Origin: Austwickia sp. TVS 96-490-7B
GTDB lineage: Bacteria > Actinomycetota > Actinomycetes > Actinomycetales > Dermatophilaceae
DNA: 64,000 nt
NCBI RefSeq assembly: GCF_019331795.1
Contig: NZ_JAHPZL010000004.1
Coordinates: 301,870-365,869, forward strand
Direction of reading: 5' to 3'
Below the pieces are notes generated by a model. The model ran no database searches. It saw only the letters and a program-made list of their open reading frames with translations, and was not told the origin of the DNA. A program made the translations under genes and the position numbers. Positions 8,793-17,174 of the stretch are shown here, piece after piece. Every line of letters begins with the position of its first letter. The stretch's first letter is position 1.

Positions 8793-9029
8793 ATGTCCAG
8801 CACGGTGCATTCTGCTGCCGCCGCGGTCCCGCTAGGGCCGGCGACGTCCACCGCCCGACTGGCGCAGGTCGCTGCGACCGGGGGTCCCGCTGTGCGGTTG
8901 CGGGTCGCCGCCCATCTCAACATCGACCGACGGACCTTGGAGTTGTTGGCGCAGGACGAGGACCAGATGGTGCGGCGCGTCGCCGTACGGCGGTTGCGTC
9001 AGTGGCCCGACGAGGTTTCAGCAGCGTGA
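8793..9029 (+). CDS. Small HEAT/LRV-like repeat protein, hypothetical
   Basis: A 78-residue protein with a good GGAGAGAAGG site before its ATG. The sequence is mostly alpha-helical: RLAQVAATGGPAVRLRVAAHLNI then TLELLAQDEDQMVRRVAVRRLRQWPDE. The two segments look like two turns of a leucine-rich-variant or HEAT solenoid (pattern A-x-x-x-x-x-V-R-R-x-V-A). Such short repeat proteins usually bind other proteins. No function can be given. It follows the acetyltransferase in the same direction. Confidence 0.55.
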   Translation: MSSTVHSAAAAVPLGPATSTARLAQVAATGGPAVRLRVAAHLNIDRRTLELLAQDEDQMVRRVAVRRLRQWPDEVSAA

Positions 9030-9294
9030 CAGCAGATCCCCACGGACGGTGACGACCCGGCACCACCGGTGGCACCCCTGGGGCGGACCTCTCCCCCAGA
9101 GACATTCACGAGCCCATGAGCTGCGGTTCAGCGTCTTCACAGCGTCTGCGGGTTCACTGGTGCCCAGGACGGATCGTTGATGCACACCTCCGACAGTCAT
9201 CATCTGGCGCGACCGTCTCCGGACCACCCGCCCCGCGTGTGGAACCCCCGACTCCGCGCGGGGCGGGCCCGGTCGGCGACCTCACCGACCGCGG

Positions 9295-10176
9295 TCAGTC
9301 CGCACTGGGAGTGTCACCGCCAGAGCTGTCCGAGGCGCTCGCTTCGACACCGGCCACGACCGCCTCAACGACCTGTGGCGCGCATTTCTCCGGCAGCCAG
9401 TGGCCGCCGTCGACGGTGACAAAGCGGTATGGCGCTTCGACGTACTGTCCAGTGCGTTCGGCTGCTTCCCGACCGAGGAAGGCATCTTTGGCTCCCCACA
9501 GGTATGTCGTGGGCACCGTCACCGGACCGTCTGCGCTGATCGACCCGCTCAGCGGCCGCAACCACTGCGCGCGATACCAGGCCAATCCGCCGCGCCAGCC
9601 TTCCTCGGTGACCAGCCGGGACCGGTAGGACGCTTCCTGCTCTGGGGGCAGGCCGAGTCGCCCTAGGCCACGGCGTCGGACCATCGCGGCCATCATCCGT
9701 TCCGGCAGGACAGGGATCTGCACCGCTGTCATGTACCAGCTCTTCAACGCCTGGGTGGTGTGGCTCATCGCCCAGGTCATCGCTGCGGGGTGCGGAGTGG
9801 AGAGCACTGTCAGATGAGACACCCGTTCTGGGTGGCGGATCGCCACTTCCCAGGCCAACGCGCCACCCCAGTCGTGCCCGACGATATGGGCTTGATCCAC
9901 CCCGGCGGCGTCCATCAACGCCAGCACGTCACCGGCGAGGACTTCCAGCCGGTACGCCGAGGTCTCGCTCGGGCGGGCTCCCGGGGAGTAGCCGCGCAGG
10001 TCGGGGGCGAGGACCCGCAGGCCCGCGTCGACCAGCCCGGGGGTCACTGCGGCCCAGGCACTGGAGTCCTGGGGGAAACCGTGCAGCAGCACTGCCGTGC
10101 CACGGGGTCCGTCCCCACCGGTCTCTGCGCTGTCGCGGACATCGAAAACCAAACCATCCCTGGTGAAATTCTTCAT
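9295..10176 (-). CDS. Alpha/beta-fold hydrolase (epoxide hydrolase/haloalkane dehalogenase type)
   Basis: A 293-residue hydrolase. The oxyanion motif HGFPQDSSAW is at residues 32-41, the nucleophile elbow GHDWGG places an aspartate at 102, and the catalytic histidine is 259 in VDGGHW. An aspartate nucleophile in G-H-D-W-G-G is characteristic of epoxide hydrolases, haloalkane and fluoroacetate dehalogenases rather than esterases. Cap-domain aromatics include SWYMTAVQIP. The substrate is not predictable. It is divergent from the aminotransferase gene, with 85 bp between the start codons. Confidence 0.82.
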   Translation of the reverse strand: MKNFTRDGLVFDVRDSAETGGDGPRGTAVLLHGFPQDSSAWAAVTPGLVDAGLRVLAPDLRGYSPGARPSETSAYRLEVLAGDVLALMDAAGVDQAHIVGHDWGGALAWEVAIRHPERVSHLTVLSTPHPAAMTWAMSHTTQALKSWYMTAVQIPVLPERMMAAMVRRRGLGRLGLPPEQEASYRSRLVTEEGWRGGLAWYRAQWLRPLSGSISADGPVTVPTTYLWGAKDAFLGREAAERTGQYVEAPYRFVTVDGGHWLPEKCAPQVVEAVVAGVEASASDSSGGDTPSAD

Positions 10177-10261
10177 GGCTCAACTCAATCAGACCTGCCA
10201 GGGCGAAGAAGGCGATGCGCAAGGGCCGCTGAGCCGGTCGGTGCGCGTCAGGATGGATGAC

Positions 10262-11476
10262 ATGTCCGGTCCTGCTGCTTTCCCTCGGCGTCAGCACACA
10301 CGTGCCGCGCACACCGCCCGCCGCGGCAAGGTCGAGCCGTTCCATGTGATGGAGCTCCTCAAAGCCGCCAACGACCGGGCGGCAACCCACGGGGATGTCA
10401 TCACGTTGTGCGCGGGACAGCCGTCCACCCCCGCCCCCCGACCTGCGTTGGATGCTGCGCAACGCGCCATCCAAGACCAGGACCTGCTCGGATACACCGA
10501 CGCGGTGGGCACGAGCGCGCTGCGGGCAGCTATCGCCGCGCATTACGACACGATGTATGGGCTAGACGTGGACCCGGACCAGGTGGTGGTGACCACCGGG
10601 TCCTCCGCCGGGTTCACCGCGTTGTTCCTCGCAGTGTTCGACGCTGGTGACCGGGTGGCGATGGCTCGTCCTGGCTATCCGGCGTACCGCAATGCTTTGC
10701 AGGCGTTGGGCTGCGACGTCGTAGAGCTGGACTGCGACGAGACCACTCGCTACCAACCGACCACAGCGATGCTAGACGAGGTGAGCGCCCGCACTGGCGG
10801 CCCACCGGCAGGGTTGATCCTGGCATCCCCAGCCAACCCGACGGGCACGATCATTTCGCCAGAAGAGTTAGCCGCGCTGTCCTGCTGGTGCGAAACCCAC
10901 GGGACGTTGCTGATCAGCGACGAGATCTACCACGGCGTGTCCTACGGGCGTCGTGCCGCCACGGCGTGGGAGACCTCACGAGAGGCCGTGCTGGTCGGGT
11001 CGTTTAGCAAGTATTTCTCGATGACCGGGTGGCGAATCGGCTGGTTGGTGCTGCCGCGGGGGCTGGTCCGCACTGTCGAGCTGCTGCTGGGCAATCTCAA
11101 CATCTGCCCGCCCGCGATCAGCCAGGTCGCCGCGCTAGCTGCCCTATCGCCGCAGGCCACCACAGAATTAGACGGGCATGTCCAGCGATATGCCCGCAAT
11201 CGGGAGTTGCTGCTGGCTCGGCTCCCCGAGATCGGGGTCGCCACGATGGCGCCACCGGACGGGGCGTTTTATCTCTACGCCGAGGTCTCTCACCTGACAC
11301 CAGATACCACGGCATGGACCAGGCAAGTCCTCGCCGATGTGGGCGTGGCGTTGACGCCCGGAGTGGATTTCGACACGGTGCACGGTGACCGGTTCGTCCG
11401 GTTGAGTTTTGCCGGATCCACCGACGAGGTCAACGAGGCGATGGATCGTCTGGTCAGATACGTCGGTCGCCGATGA
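10262..11476 (+). CDS. Class I/II pyridoxal-phosphate aminotransferase
   Basis: About 404 residues from ATG 10262 (an in-frame ATG at 10253 is an alternative; the longer open frame overlaps the divergent hydrolase). Fold-type I features: VVTTGSSAGFTALFLAVF (PLP phosphate region), ASPANPTGTIIS, SDEIYHGVSYG (aspartate to the PLP pyridine nitrogen), and SFSKYFSMTGWRIGW with the catalytic lysine at 250. The C-terminus FVRLSFAGSTDEVNEAMDRL carries the carboxylate-binding arginine. It resembles the aspartate/MalY-PatB/valine-pyruvate group; the amino acid used is not clear. The start context is AGGATGG five bases upstream. Confidence 0.87.
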   Translation: MSGPAAFPRRQHTRAAHTARRGKVEPFHVMELLKAANDRAATHGDVITLCAGQPSTPAPRPALDAAQRAIQDQDLLGYTDAVGTSALRAAIAAHYDTMYGLDVDPDQVVVTTGSSAGFTALFLAVFDAGDRVAMARPGYPAYRNALQALGCDVVELDCDETTRYQPTTAMLDEVSARTGGPPAGLILASPANPTGTIISPEELAALSCWCETHGTLLISDEIYHGVSYGRRAATAWETSREAVLVGSFSKYFSMTGWRIGWLVLPRGLVRTVELLLGNLNICPPAISQVAALAALSPQATTELDGHVQRYARNRELLLARLPEIGVATMAPPDGAFYLYAEVSHLTPDTTAWTRQVLADVGVALTPGVDFDTVHGDRFVRLSFAGSTDEVNEAMDRLVRYVGRR

Positions 11477-11528
11477 GAAGGTGACGTTGACCGGAGGGTC
11501 GACATGTGCCCGGGTGGCGCTGACTCCC

Positions 11529-11610
11529 ATCCGGGTCACCGCTTGCAGGGGCGGCCGACCTCGATCCGGGTCACCGCTTGCAGGGGCGGACGACCTCAAT
11601 CCGGGTCAAC
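11529..11610. repeat. 35-bp tandem duplication across a gene end
   Basis: The unit beginning ATCCGGGTCACCGCTTGCAG occurs at 11529-11563 and 11564-11598 (33 of 35 identical), with a third partial start at 11599. The stop codon of the leftward LytR_C-like gene (11571-11573) lies in the second unit, so the duplication copied the last codons and the stop into the 3' flank. Confidence 0.85.
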
Positions 11611-12419
11611 GGCTTCTTCGGGGCTTCTTTGGGAAGCTTGTCGGCTGGGGACACGCCCGTCCATTTCATACCGATGAGCAGGTCCACTTTTGATCCCTCA
11701 ATGTCTGGATCGAGTTGCATCGTGGATCCGGGGACGGCTTCATTGACGAGTTTGGCTTGGCGTTCACCGTCTGGGCCATAACGCACCGCAGCTTCGGTCT
11801 GAATCCACGCGTTTTTCGGGTCGAGTCCGACAGCGCCAAGTCGGAAACCGAGCCCCGCCATGTCGTCGGCGGTTTTCTTGCCGAGACCTTCGAAATAGGT
11901 GGTGTTGTAAATGTTGACGATGACGTCGTCGCGCCGGACCAGAGGGCCGTCATGCGGGGACAGCTGAGTGAACGACGGACCCAGGACCAGGTCGACAGTG
12001 GTGCCTTCTCGGGCGTCCAAAACGAGCCGTGCTTCTGGGAGCAAAATTTTCTGAGTCACCAAGGCTTGGTCGAGCCCATCAGCGCCGTAACGGATCTCAC
12101 CAGTGCCGACGACCGGCCGAGGTTCGCCATCATTGCGGGCAGCACCGGCTTTGAACGATCGCAGCGGAAGCTCTTTGAGGACGTCACCAGCAGCGCCGGG
12201 TTTGGCGCCAGCGTTGAGGACGTTGAGAGTGAAGCTGTTTTGCAGTGGCCCTTGGACGCTGACCGGTTGGCAGCTGGGAGCTTCTGCACGAATGGCCCTG
12301 GTCAAGGCGTAGGACGCAGTGCCTAGACCTGCTCCGAGGACCAGCCCCGGGGTCAAGACAAAAGCGACAATCCCCACCTGGGTGCGCGTCCTGGGATCCA
12401 AGTCGCGGAGCCTGCGCAT
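11571..12419 (-). CDS. Membrane-anchored protein with two LytR_C-like domains
   Basis: A 282-residue protein with a short basic N-terminus, one membrane segment at about residues 14-38 (VGIVAFVLTPGLVLGAGLG) and an extracellular remainder with two similar modules. Module one runs from FTLNVLNAGAKPGAAGDVLKEL to VDLVLGPSF, module two from VIVNIYNTTYFEGLGKKTAD to VDLLIGMKW. Both have the LytR C-terminal domain pattern V-x-V-x-N-x-T...G-L-A/G...A-D-x-L...G-F followed by an I-R-Y-G-x-D-G strand. This domain often follows LytR-CpsA-Psr ligases in actinobacteria, but the ligase part is absent. A cell-envelope role is an inference. Confidence 0.65.
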   Translation of the reverse strand: MRRLRDLDPRTRTQVGIVAFVLTPGLVLGAGLGTASYALTRAIRAEAPSCQPVSVQGPLQNSFTLNVLNAGAKPGAAGDVLKELPLRSFKAGAARNDGEPRPVVGTGEIRYGADGLDQALVTQKILLPEARLVLDAREGTTVDLVLGPSFTQLSPHDGPLVRRDDVIVNIYNTTYFEGLGKKTADDMAGLGFRLGAVGLDPKNAWIQTEAAVRYGPDGERQAKLVNEAVPGSTMQLDPDIEGSKVDLLIGMKWTGVSPADKLPKEAPKKPLTRIEVVRPCKR

Positions 12420-12960
12420 CCCGGCTCACCCCTCTCACTGCATGCCATGACGCCTGAACCGGCGGCCAGACAAAAGCATCTCAGCGTTTTGGCGAAACAA
12501 AAAAACGACACGGACGTCGATGCCAGATCGTTGTGTGACTAGATCACCATGTGGACATTTCGGAGATCGTTCCAGGTGGTCGGCACAGCAACCGGCGTGT
12601 CGCCGAGGACCACTCGGGCGGGATCACCGTCTGAGGCGCTATCGGACGGCGTACGCCGTGGCACGCCTGATGAACGGTCGGTGCGAGCGCACGGACCAGC
12701 ACCGCGCAACAGATGACACGTCGCACGAGCCACCCTGGCAGCACTGACCAGACCAGGCTAAGCGACACCACCGGCGGGAGATAACAGCTGTACACCCTGG
12801 CGGCCGGTGACGTCAGGGTGGGCGAATCATACCCCTCCGCATCCCGACATCCCGTCGTATCTTCGTGTCAACGTTCATGATTCATCCAGAAACCCCCGCC
12901 CTGCACCACGGCAGTTCCTCCCGCTCCACGGCGTCTCCGCCTGCTCCACCCCGCCCATCA
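12420..12960. other. Intergenic stretch without a supported gene
   Basis: About 540 bases separate the LytR_C-like gene from the repeat array. Open frames on both strands are short and overlapping. A leftward frame ending at 12539 has a protein-like tail (VVLGDTPVAVPTTWNDLRNV) but no convincing start, and may be a gene remnant. An A-rich tract lies at 12494-12508. Confidence 0.4.
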
Positions 12961-12971
12961 CCACACCCAAA

Positions 12972-13290
12972 CCCGCCCACGGGCGACCTTCACCACACCC
13001 AAACCCGCCCACGGGCGACTTTCCCGCGCAAAACCCCAGGTCGCCCCTCCCAAAACCCGCCCACGGGCGACCTTCACCACACCCAAACCCGCCCACGGGC
13101 GACTTTCCCGCGCAAAACCCCAGGACACCACCCACCAAACCCGCCCACGGGCGACTTTCCCGCGCAAAACCCCAGGTCGCCCCTCCCAAAACCCGCCCAC
13201 GGGCGACCTTCCCGCACCCAAACCCGCCCACGGGCGACTATCCCGCACAAAACCCCAGGTCGCCCCTCCCAAACCCGCCCACGGGCGGCG
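12972..13290. repeat. Array of eight CCCGCCCACGGGCG units with two alternating spacers
   Basis: Copies start at 12972, 13004, 13056, 13088, 13140, 13192, 13223 and 13274. Steps are 31-32 or 51-52 bases. The short spacer reads CTTCACCACACCCAAA or a variant; the long spacer reads TTTCCCGCGCAAAACCCCAG then GTCGCCCCTCCCAAAA, in one copy diverged. Each unit contains CGCCC-AC-GGGCG, a 5-bp inverted repeat. The spacers repeat, which excludes a CRISPR array. The array begins about 20 bp beyond the kdpE stop and may act as its terminator. Confidence 0.85.
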
Positions 13291-13308
13291 TACGGGCAGC
13301 TCAGCGGA

Positions 13309-13992
13309 TTACGGCACCAACCGATATCCCTGTCCGGGTTCGGTCACCAGGTGGACAGGGGTATCCGGGCAGGGTTCGAGTTTGCGGCGCAACTGGTTGG
13401 CGAAGACCCGCAGATAATGTGATTCACGACGGTACGACGGACCCCATACTTCGCCCAGCATGTCTGCGTGGGACACCAAATGCCCTGGGTTGCGGGCAAG
13501 GACACTGAGTAGCCGCCATTCGGTGGGAGTGAGCCGTACGACGCTCCCGTCGGCGAGTTCTGCTCGGCGTTCGGCGAAGTTCAAGGCGAAATCGGCGCAG
13601 GTAAATGTGGGTTGCCCGTGAAAAGAGTCGGTGTGTGAGCGGCGCAGCGCTGAGCGTATTCGCGCCATCAGCTCGTCCATTCCGAAGGGTTTGGTGACAT
13701 AGTCGTCTGCGCCCAGGTCGAGGGCTTCGACTTTGTCGTCGGATTCGTGTCGTGCGGAGATCACGATGACGGGAAGTGAGCTGCGTTGCCGTAGCCAGGC
13801 GAGGACGTCCACGCCGTCCCGGTCTGGCAGTCCTAGGTCGAGGAGGACTAGGTCGGGGGCGTCTTCGGTCACTGCTTGCATGGCGCTGCGGCCGTCCCCG
13901 ACGATCAGTACGTCGTACCCGCGGGCTCTCAGGTTGATCCGTAAGGTCCGAGTCATCGCGGGTTCGTCGTCGACGACGAGGATGGACGTCAT
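13309..13992 (-). CDS. kdpE: KDP operon response regulator KdpE
   Basis: A 227-residue OmpR/PhoB-type regulator. The receiver domain has the acidic pocket VVDDEP near residues 6-11, the phosphoacceptor Asp52 in LLDLGLPD and the conserved lysine in DYVTKPFGMDEL. The C-terminal winged helix is recognisable from LTPTEWRLLSVLARNPGHLVSH to VFANQLRRKLE. Its ATG overlaps the kdpD stop (TGATG), so it is translationally coupled to the kinase. It should activate kdpFABC under potassium limitation or osmotic stress; candidate sites lie upstream of kdpF. Confidence 0.95.
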   Translation of the reverse strand: MTSILVVDDEPAMTRTLRINLRARGYDVLIVGDGRSAMQAVTEDAPDLVLLDLGLPDRDGVDVLAWLRQRSSLPVIVISARHESDDKVEALDLGADDYVTKPFGMDELMARIRSALRRSHTDSFHGQPTFTCADFALNFAERRAELADGSVVRLTPTEWRLLSVLARNPGHLVSHADMLGEVWGPSYRRESHYLRVFANQLRRKLEPCPDTPVHLVTEPGQGYRLVP

Positions 13993-16547
13993 CAGTAGCC
14001 TTCCCGTTCGAGGTCGTGAGCTCCTGGCAGGTCGACGGTCATGGTGAGGCCCCCGCCGGGGGTGTCGTCAGCGGTGACGGTCGCGTTCATGCTTTCTGCT
14101 AGGCCGCGAGCCACTGCTAACCCCAATCCCACACCTTCTCCTGCGGGGACGTCGCTGTGCCGTTGAAAGGGCCGGAAGATGCGTTCGTGTTCGCTGCGGG
14201 GTACGCCGCGTCCGTTGTCGACGACGCGCACCATCACCCGGGTGCCGGATTCTGGGGTGGTGATGGTGGCTACGTTGATGAGCACGGGGGATTCTGCTGG
14301 CGTGTACCGCAATGCGTTTTCTACCAGGTTTGCCACTACCCGGTCGAAAAGTCCTGGGTCGGCGTAGGCCAGGCATTCTCCTTGGCTCCATAGGTCTAAT
14401 CGGGACGGTTCGCTCGCTTGTGACATCACGTCGACCGCTGCGGCGGCAGCGTCAAAGACCACACAATGTGGACGCATCGTCCCGGTTTCTAACCGGGACA
14501 AGTCGAGCAGGTTGCCGACCAGCGAATCCAACCGGTCGGCGGATTCTTCGATGGCGGCGAGGAGTTCTGCTTGGTCTTCCGGCCCGAATTCCACTTCGTC
14601 GCTGCGCAGGCTCGACACGGCTGCTTTCACGGCGGCTAGGGGTGTCCGCAGGTCGTGTGACACCGCGGAGAGCAGTGCTTGTCGGGCTCGGTTGTCTTGG
14701 GCCAGCGAGGTCGCGGCAGCTTCTTCGGCCCGTAATCGCTGCCGGGTCAGGACGGCGGCAGCGTTCGCGGCGTACGCCGTAATGAGCGATTGGTCACTGA
14801 TTCCCAGGTCGTGACCGGTCAACACCAGGAAGGTGTCATCGTCGATGTGCTCACTCACTTGGGCGTGAGCTACGTCGTTCAGAGTGAACTCACCGGCGGT
14901 GGCGAGCAGCACGTCAGGTTCGTTGGTACGACGGCGTACGACGGCGCCACCTGACATCGCGAACATGTCCAGGCATTGCTGCAGGAGCAGTGGCAAGGGT
15001 GCTGTCGAGGACAACATGGCGTGCGTGATTCTGGTGAGGCTCGCCGCTTCGTGTTGCGCCACTCGGGCTTGCCCGGCCCGGCGGGCGCTGACGTGCACCA
15101 CCGATGCCACCGCGCAGGACACCATCAGGTAAACCACCAGGGCAAACACGTTGAGTGGGTCGGCCACTGTGAACGTGTAGAGCGGCGGCGTAAAAAACCA
15201 GTTCAGCAGAAGCGTGCCTAGCAGTGCGCTGACCAGAGCTGGCCCGAATCCGCCGATTAAGGCAGTGGCGACTGCCACCGCGAGGTAAAGCATCATGTCC
15301 AGCGGAAGGTCATGGTAGGAGCGGGTCAACGACAGCATGACGGTCAGGACGGCCTGCCCGGTCACTGCCAGGACCCATCCCACGCCTGAACGAACTCGCC
15401 CCAGTGAGCCCTCGCTGTGCGTCATCTCACGGCGGCGACGACGTTCCGCCGTTTCATGGGTGACCAAGTGCACGTCAATGTCTTGTGATCCGGCGACGAC
15501 GGTGTCTCCCACCCCGTGTGACCACAGTCGCGCCCACCGGCCCCGGCTACTGGCACCTAAGACGATCTGGCTGGCGTTGACTCGACGCGCAAAGGACAGA
15601 ATCGCCGCCCCAATGTCGTTTCCGGTCACCGTGTGGAATCGGCCACCGAGTTCCTCGGTGAGGCGATGGAGTCGGGTGAGCTGTGTCTCGTCCGGCCCGG
15701 CTAGTCCATCGGGATTGTCGATGTGTACGACGATGAGTTCCCCGCCAGCACCGCGAGAAGCGATTCGGGCACCTCGTCGCAGCACGGTCTCCCCTTCGGG
15801 GGCGTCTACCAGGGCGACCACGACTCGTTCCCGTGCTGGCCAGGTCGCCTCGATGTCGTGGTCAGCCCGATACCGTTCTAACGCTTCATCGACTCGGTCA
15901 GCCAGCCATAGCAAGGCCAGTTCTCGTAAGGCAGCCAAGTTTCCCGGCCGGAAATAACTGGCCAATGCTGCGTCGACCTTCTGCGCCGGATAGACATTGC
16001 CGTGCGCCATGCGCCGCCGTAGCGACTCCGGTGACATGTCGACCAGTTCGATCTGGTCGGCCCGGCGTACGACGTCGTCGGGGACGGTTTCTCGTTGTCG
16101 CACCCCGGTGATGGTGTGTACGGCGTCGTTCAGGGACTCCACGTGTTGGATGTTGACCGTCGAGATGACATCGATGCCCGCATCGAGGAGCACTGCGATG
16201 TCCTCGTAGCGTCGGGCGCGCGGCGATCCTGGCGCATTGCTGTGTGCGAGTTCGTCAACTAGGACGATCTGCGGGGCCCGCGCCACGATCGCGTCGACGT
16301 CCATCTCCATGAAGGTCGCCCCACGATGGTGCACTTCACGTCGCGGAATGACCTCGAACCCTTCGACCATGCTGCTGGTGTATCGACGCTCATGGGTTTC
16401 CACCACGCCAACAACGACATCGGCGCCGCGTTCAACCCGCCGATGCCCCTCACCGAGCATCGCCACGGTTTTTCCCACTCCAGGTGCTGCCCCGAGATAG
16501 ATCCGCAGCACGCCTCGCCTCATCACTTGATTCTGCGGCATCGTCAT
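13992..16547 (-). CDS. kdpD: KDP operon sensor histidine kinase KdpD
   Basis: The 851 residues show full KdpD architecture. An N-terminal KdpD domain has Walker A GAAPGVGKT near residues 18-26 and Walker B LVDELAHSNAPG. A universal-stress-protein domain follows (about 240-365), then a four-segment membrane domain (about 390-500), a GAF-like region (about 520-600), the HisKA motif AVSHDLRTPLAAV with the phospho-histidine, and an HATPase with N-box NLVENALRYTP and G-boxes DNGRGV and GVGLGLAVARGL. It senses low potassium or turgor and phosphorylates KdpE. It follows kdpC after 30 bp. Confidence 0.95.
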   Translation of the reverse strand: MTMPQNQVMRRGVLRIYLGAAPGVGKTVAMLGEGHRRVERGADVVVGVVETHERRYTSSMVEGFEVIPRREVHHRGATFMEMDVDAIVARAPQIVLVDELAHSNAPGSPRARRYEDIAVLLDAGIDVISTVNIQHVESLNDAVHTITGVRQRETVPDDVVRRADQIELVDMSPESLRRRMAHGNVYPAQKVDAALASYFRPGNLAALRELALLWLADRVDEALERYRADHDIEATWPARERVVVALVDAPEGETVLRRGARIASRGAGGELIVVHIDNPDGLAGPDETQLTRLHRLTEELGGRFHTVTGNDIGAAILSFARRVNASQIVLGASSRGRWARLWSHGVGDTVVAGSQDIDVHLVTHETAERRRRREMTHSEGSLGRVRSGVGWVLAVTGQAVLTVMLSLTRSYHDLPLDMMLYLAVAVATALIGGFGPALVSALLGTLLLNWFFTPPLYTFTVADPLNVFALVVYLMVSCAVASVVHVSARRAGQARVAQHEAASLTRITHAMLSSTAPLPLLLQQCLDMFAMSGGAVVRRRTNEPDVLLATAGEFTLNDVAHAQVSEHIDDDTFLVLTGHDLGISDQSLITAYAANAAAVLTRQRLRAEEAAATSLAQDNRARQALLSAVSHDLRTPLAAVKAAVSSLRSDEVEFGPEDQAELLAAIEESADRLDSLVGNLLDLSRLETGTMRPHCVVFDAAAAAVDVMSQASEPSRLDLWSQGECLAYADPGLFDRVVANLVENALRYTPAESPVLINVATITTPESGTRVMVRVVDNGRGVPRSEHERIFRPFQRHSDVPAGEGVGLGLAVARGLAESMNATVTADDTPGGGLTMTVDLPGAHDLEREGY

Positions 16548-16577
16548 TCCAGAGTCGCTTGCACCGTCGTACCAACG

Positions 16578-17168
16578 TCACCGGTGGGATAACGTGAGGT
16601 TGAGGTCGAGGACGTTGACACGAGGTGTGCCGAGGAAACCCCAGGATCGCCTGGTCGTGTGGTCCGCGATCACAGCTCGCACCGATTCCACGTTGAGGTG
16701 ACGAGCTCGGGCGACCCGGGGCGCCTGCCACAAGGCGTAGGCCACGCTGATGTCCGGGTCGAGTCCCGACGCGCTGGCGGTTAAGGCATCGGCGGGGATG
16801 TCGGCGGGGGCGTCGGGATTGGCGTGGCGCAAGGCGTCCCGACGTTGTTGCACCGCCTCCCGCTGTGGAGCCCCTACCGGGCTGAGGTTGGATCCGCCGG
16901 AGACATCACCGGCGTACCTGCTGGCTGACGGCCGCGACTGGAACCATTCATCACCGGAGTTTTCTTGTCCGAGTAGGGCACTACCCACGATCCTCCCGTT
17001 ATCCGTGACGGGCGAGCCAGCTGCTTGATCGCGAAACGCCGCCCAAGCCACGCCCGTCATCACCAGCGGGTAGATCAATCCCAGGATGAGGCTTAACAGC
17101 GCAAACATTCGCAAGGCAGCGGTGATCTGCCGGGAGAAACCACGCATGGTCATTGTCTTCTCCTTCAC
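16578..17168 (-). CDS. kdpC: Potassium-transporting ATPase KdpC subunit
   Basis: A 196-residue KdpC: one N-terminal membrane helix (about residues 17-42, ALLSLILGLIYPLVMTGVA) followed by the periplasmic/extracellular domain. Family landmarks are GSALLGQ, WFQSRPSA, GGSNLSPVGAP, the LTASASGLDPDIS motif and VARARHL. KdpC stabilises the KdpFABC complex and raises its apparent affinity. Only 6 bp separate it from kdpB. Two adjacent ATG codons (MKEKTMTMRGF) leave the exact start open by a few residues. Confidence 0.95.
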   Translation of the reverse strand: MKEKTMTMRGFSRQITAALRMFALLSLILGLIYPLVMTGVAWAAFRDQAAGSPVTDNGRIVGSALLGQENSGDEWFQSRPSASRYAGDVSGGSNLSPVGAPQREAVQQRRDALRHANPDAPADIPADALTASASGLDPDISVAYALWQAPRVARARHLNVESVRAVIADHTTRRSWGFLGTPRVNVLDLNLTLSHR

Positions 17169-17174
17169 GCCGGA

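Noticed and set aside
12972-13290. CRISPR array
   Set aside because: Spacers are not unique: only two spacer sequences alternate, units are 14 bases, and no cas gene is present.
12807-13508. Long open frames on both strands across the repeat array (for example a 233-residue rightward and a 118-residue leftward frame)
   Set aside because: They are translations of the hairpin repeats, occur in several overlapping frames, lack ribosome sites, and one runs into kdpE.
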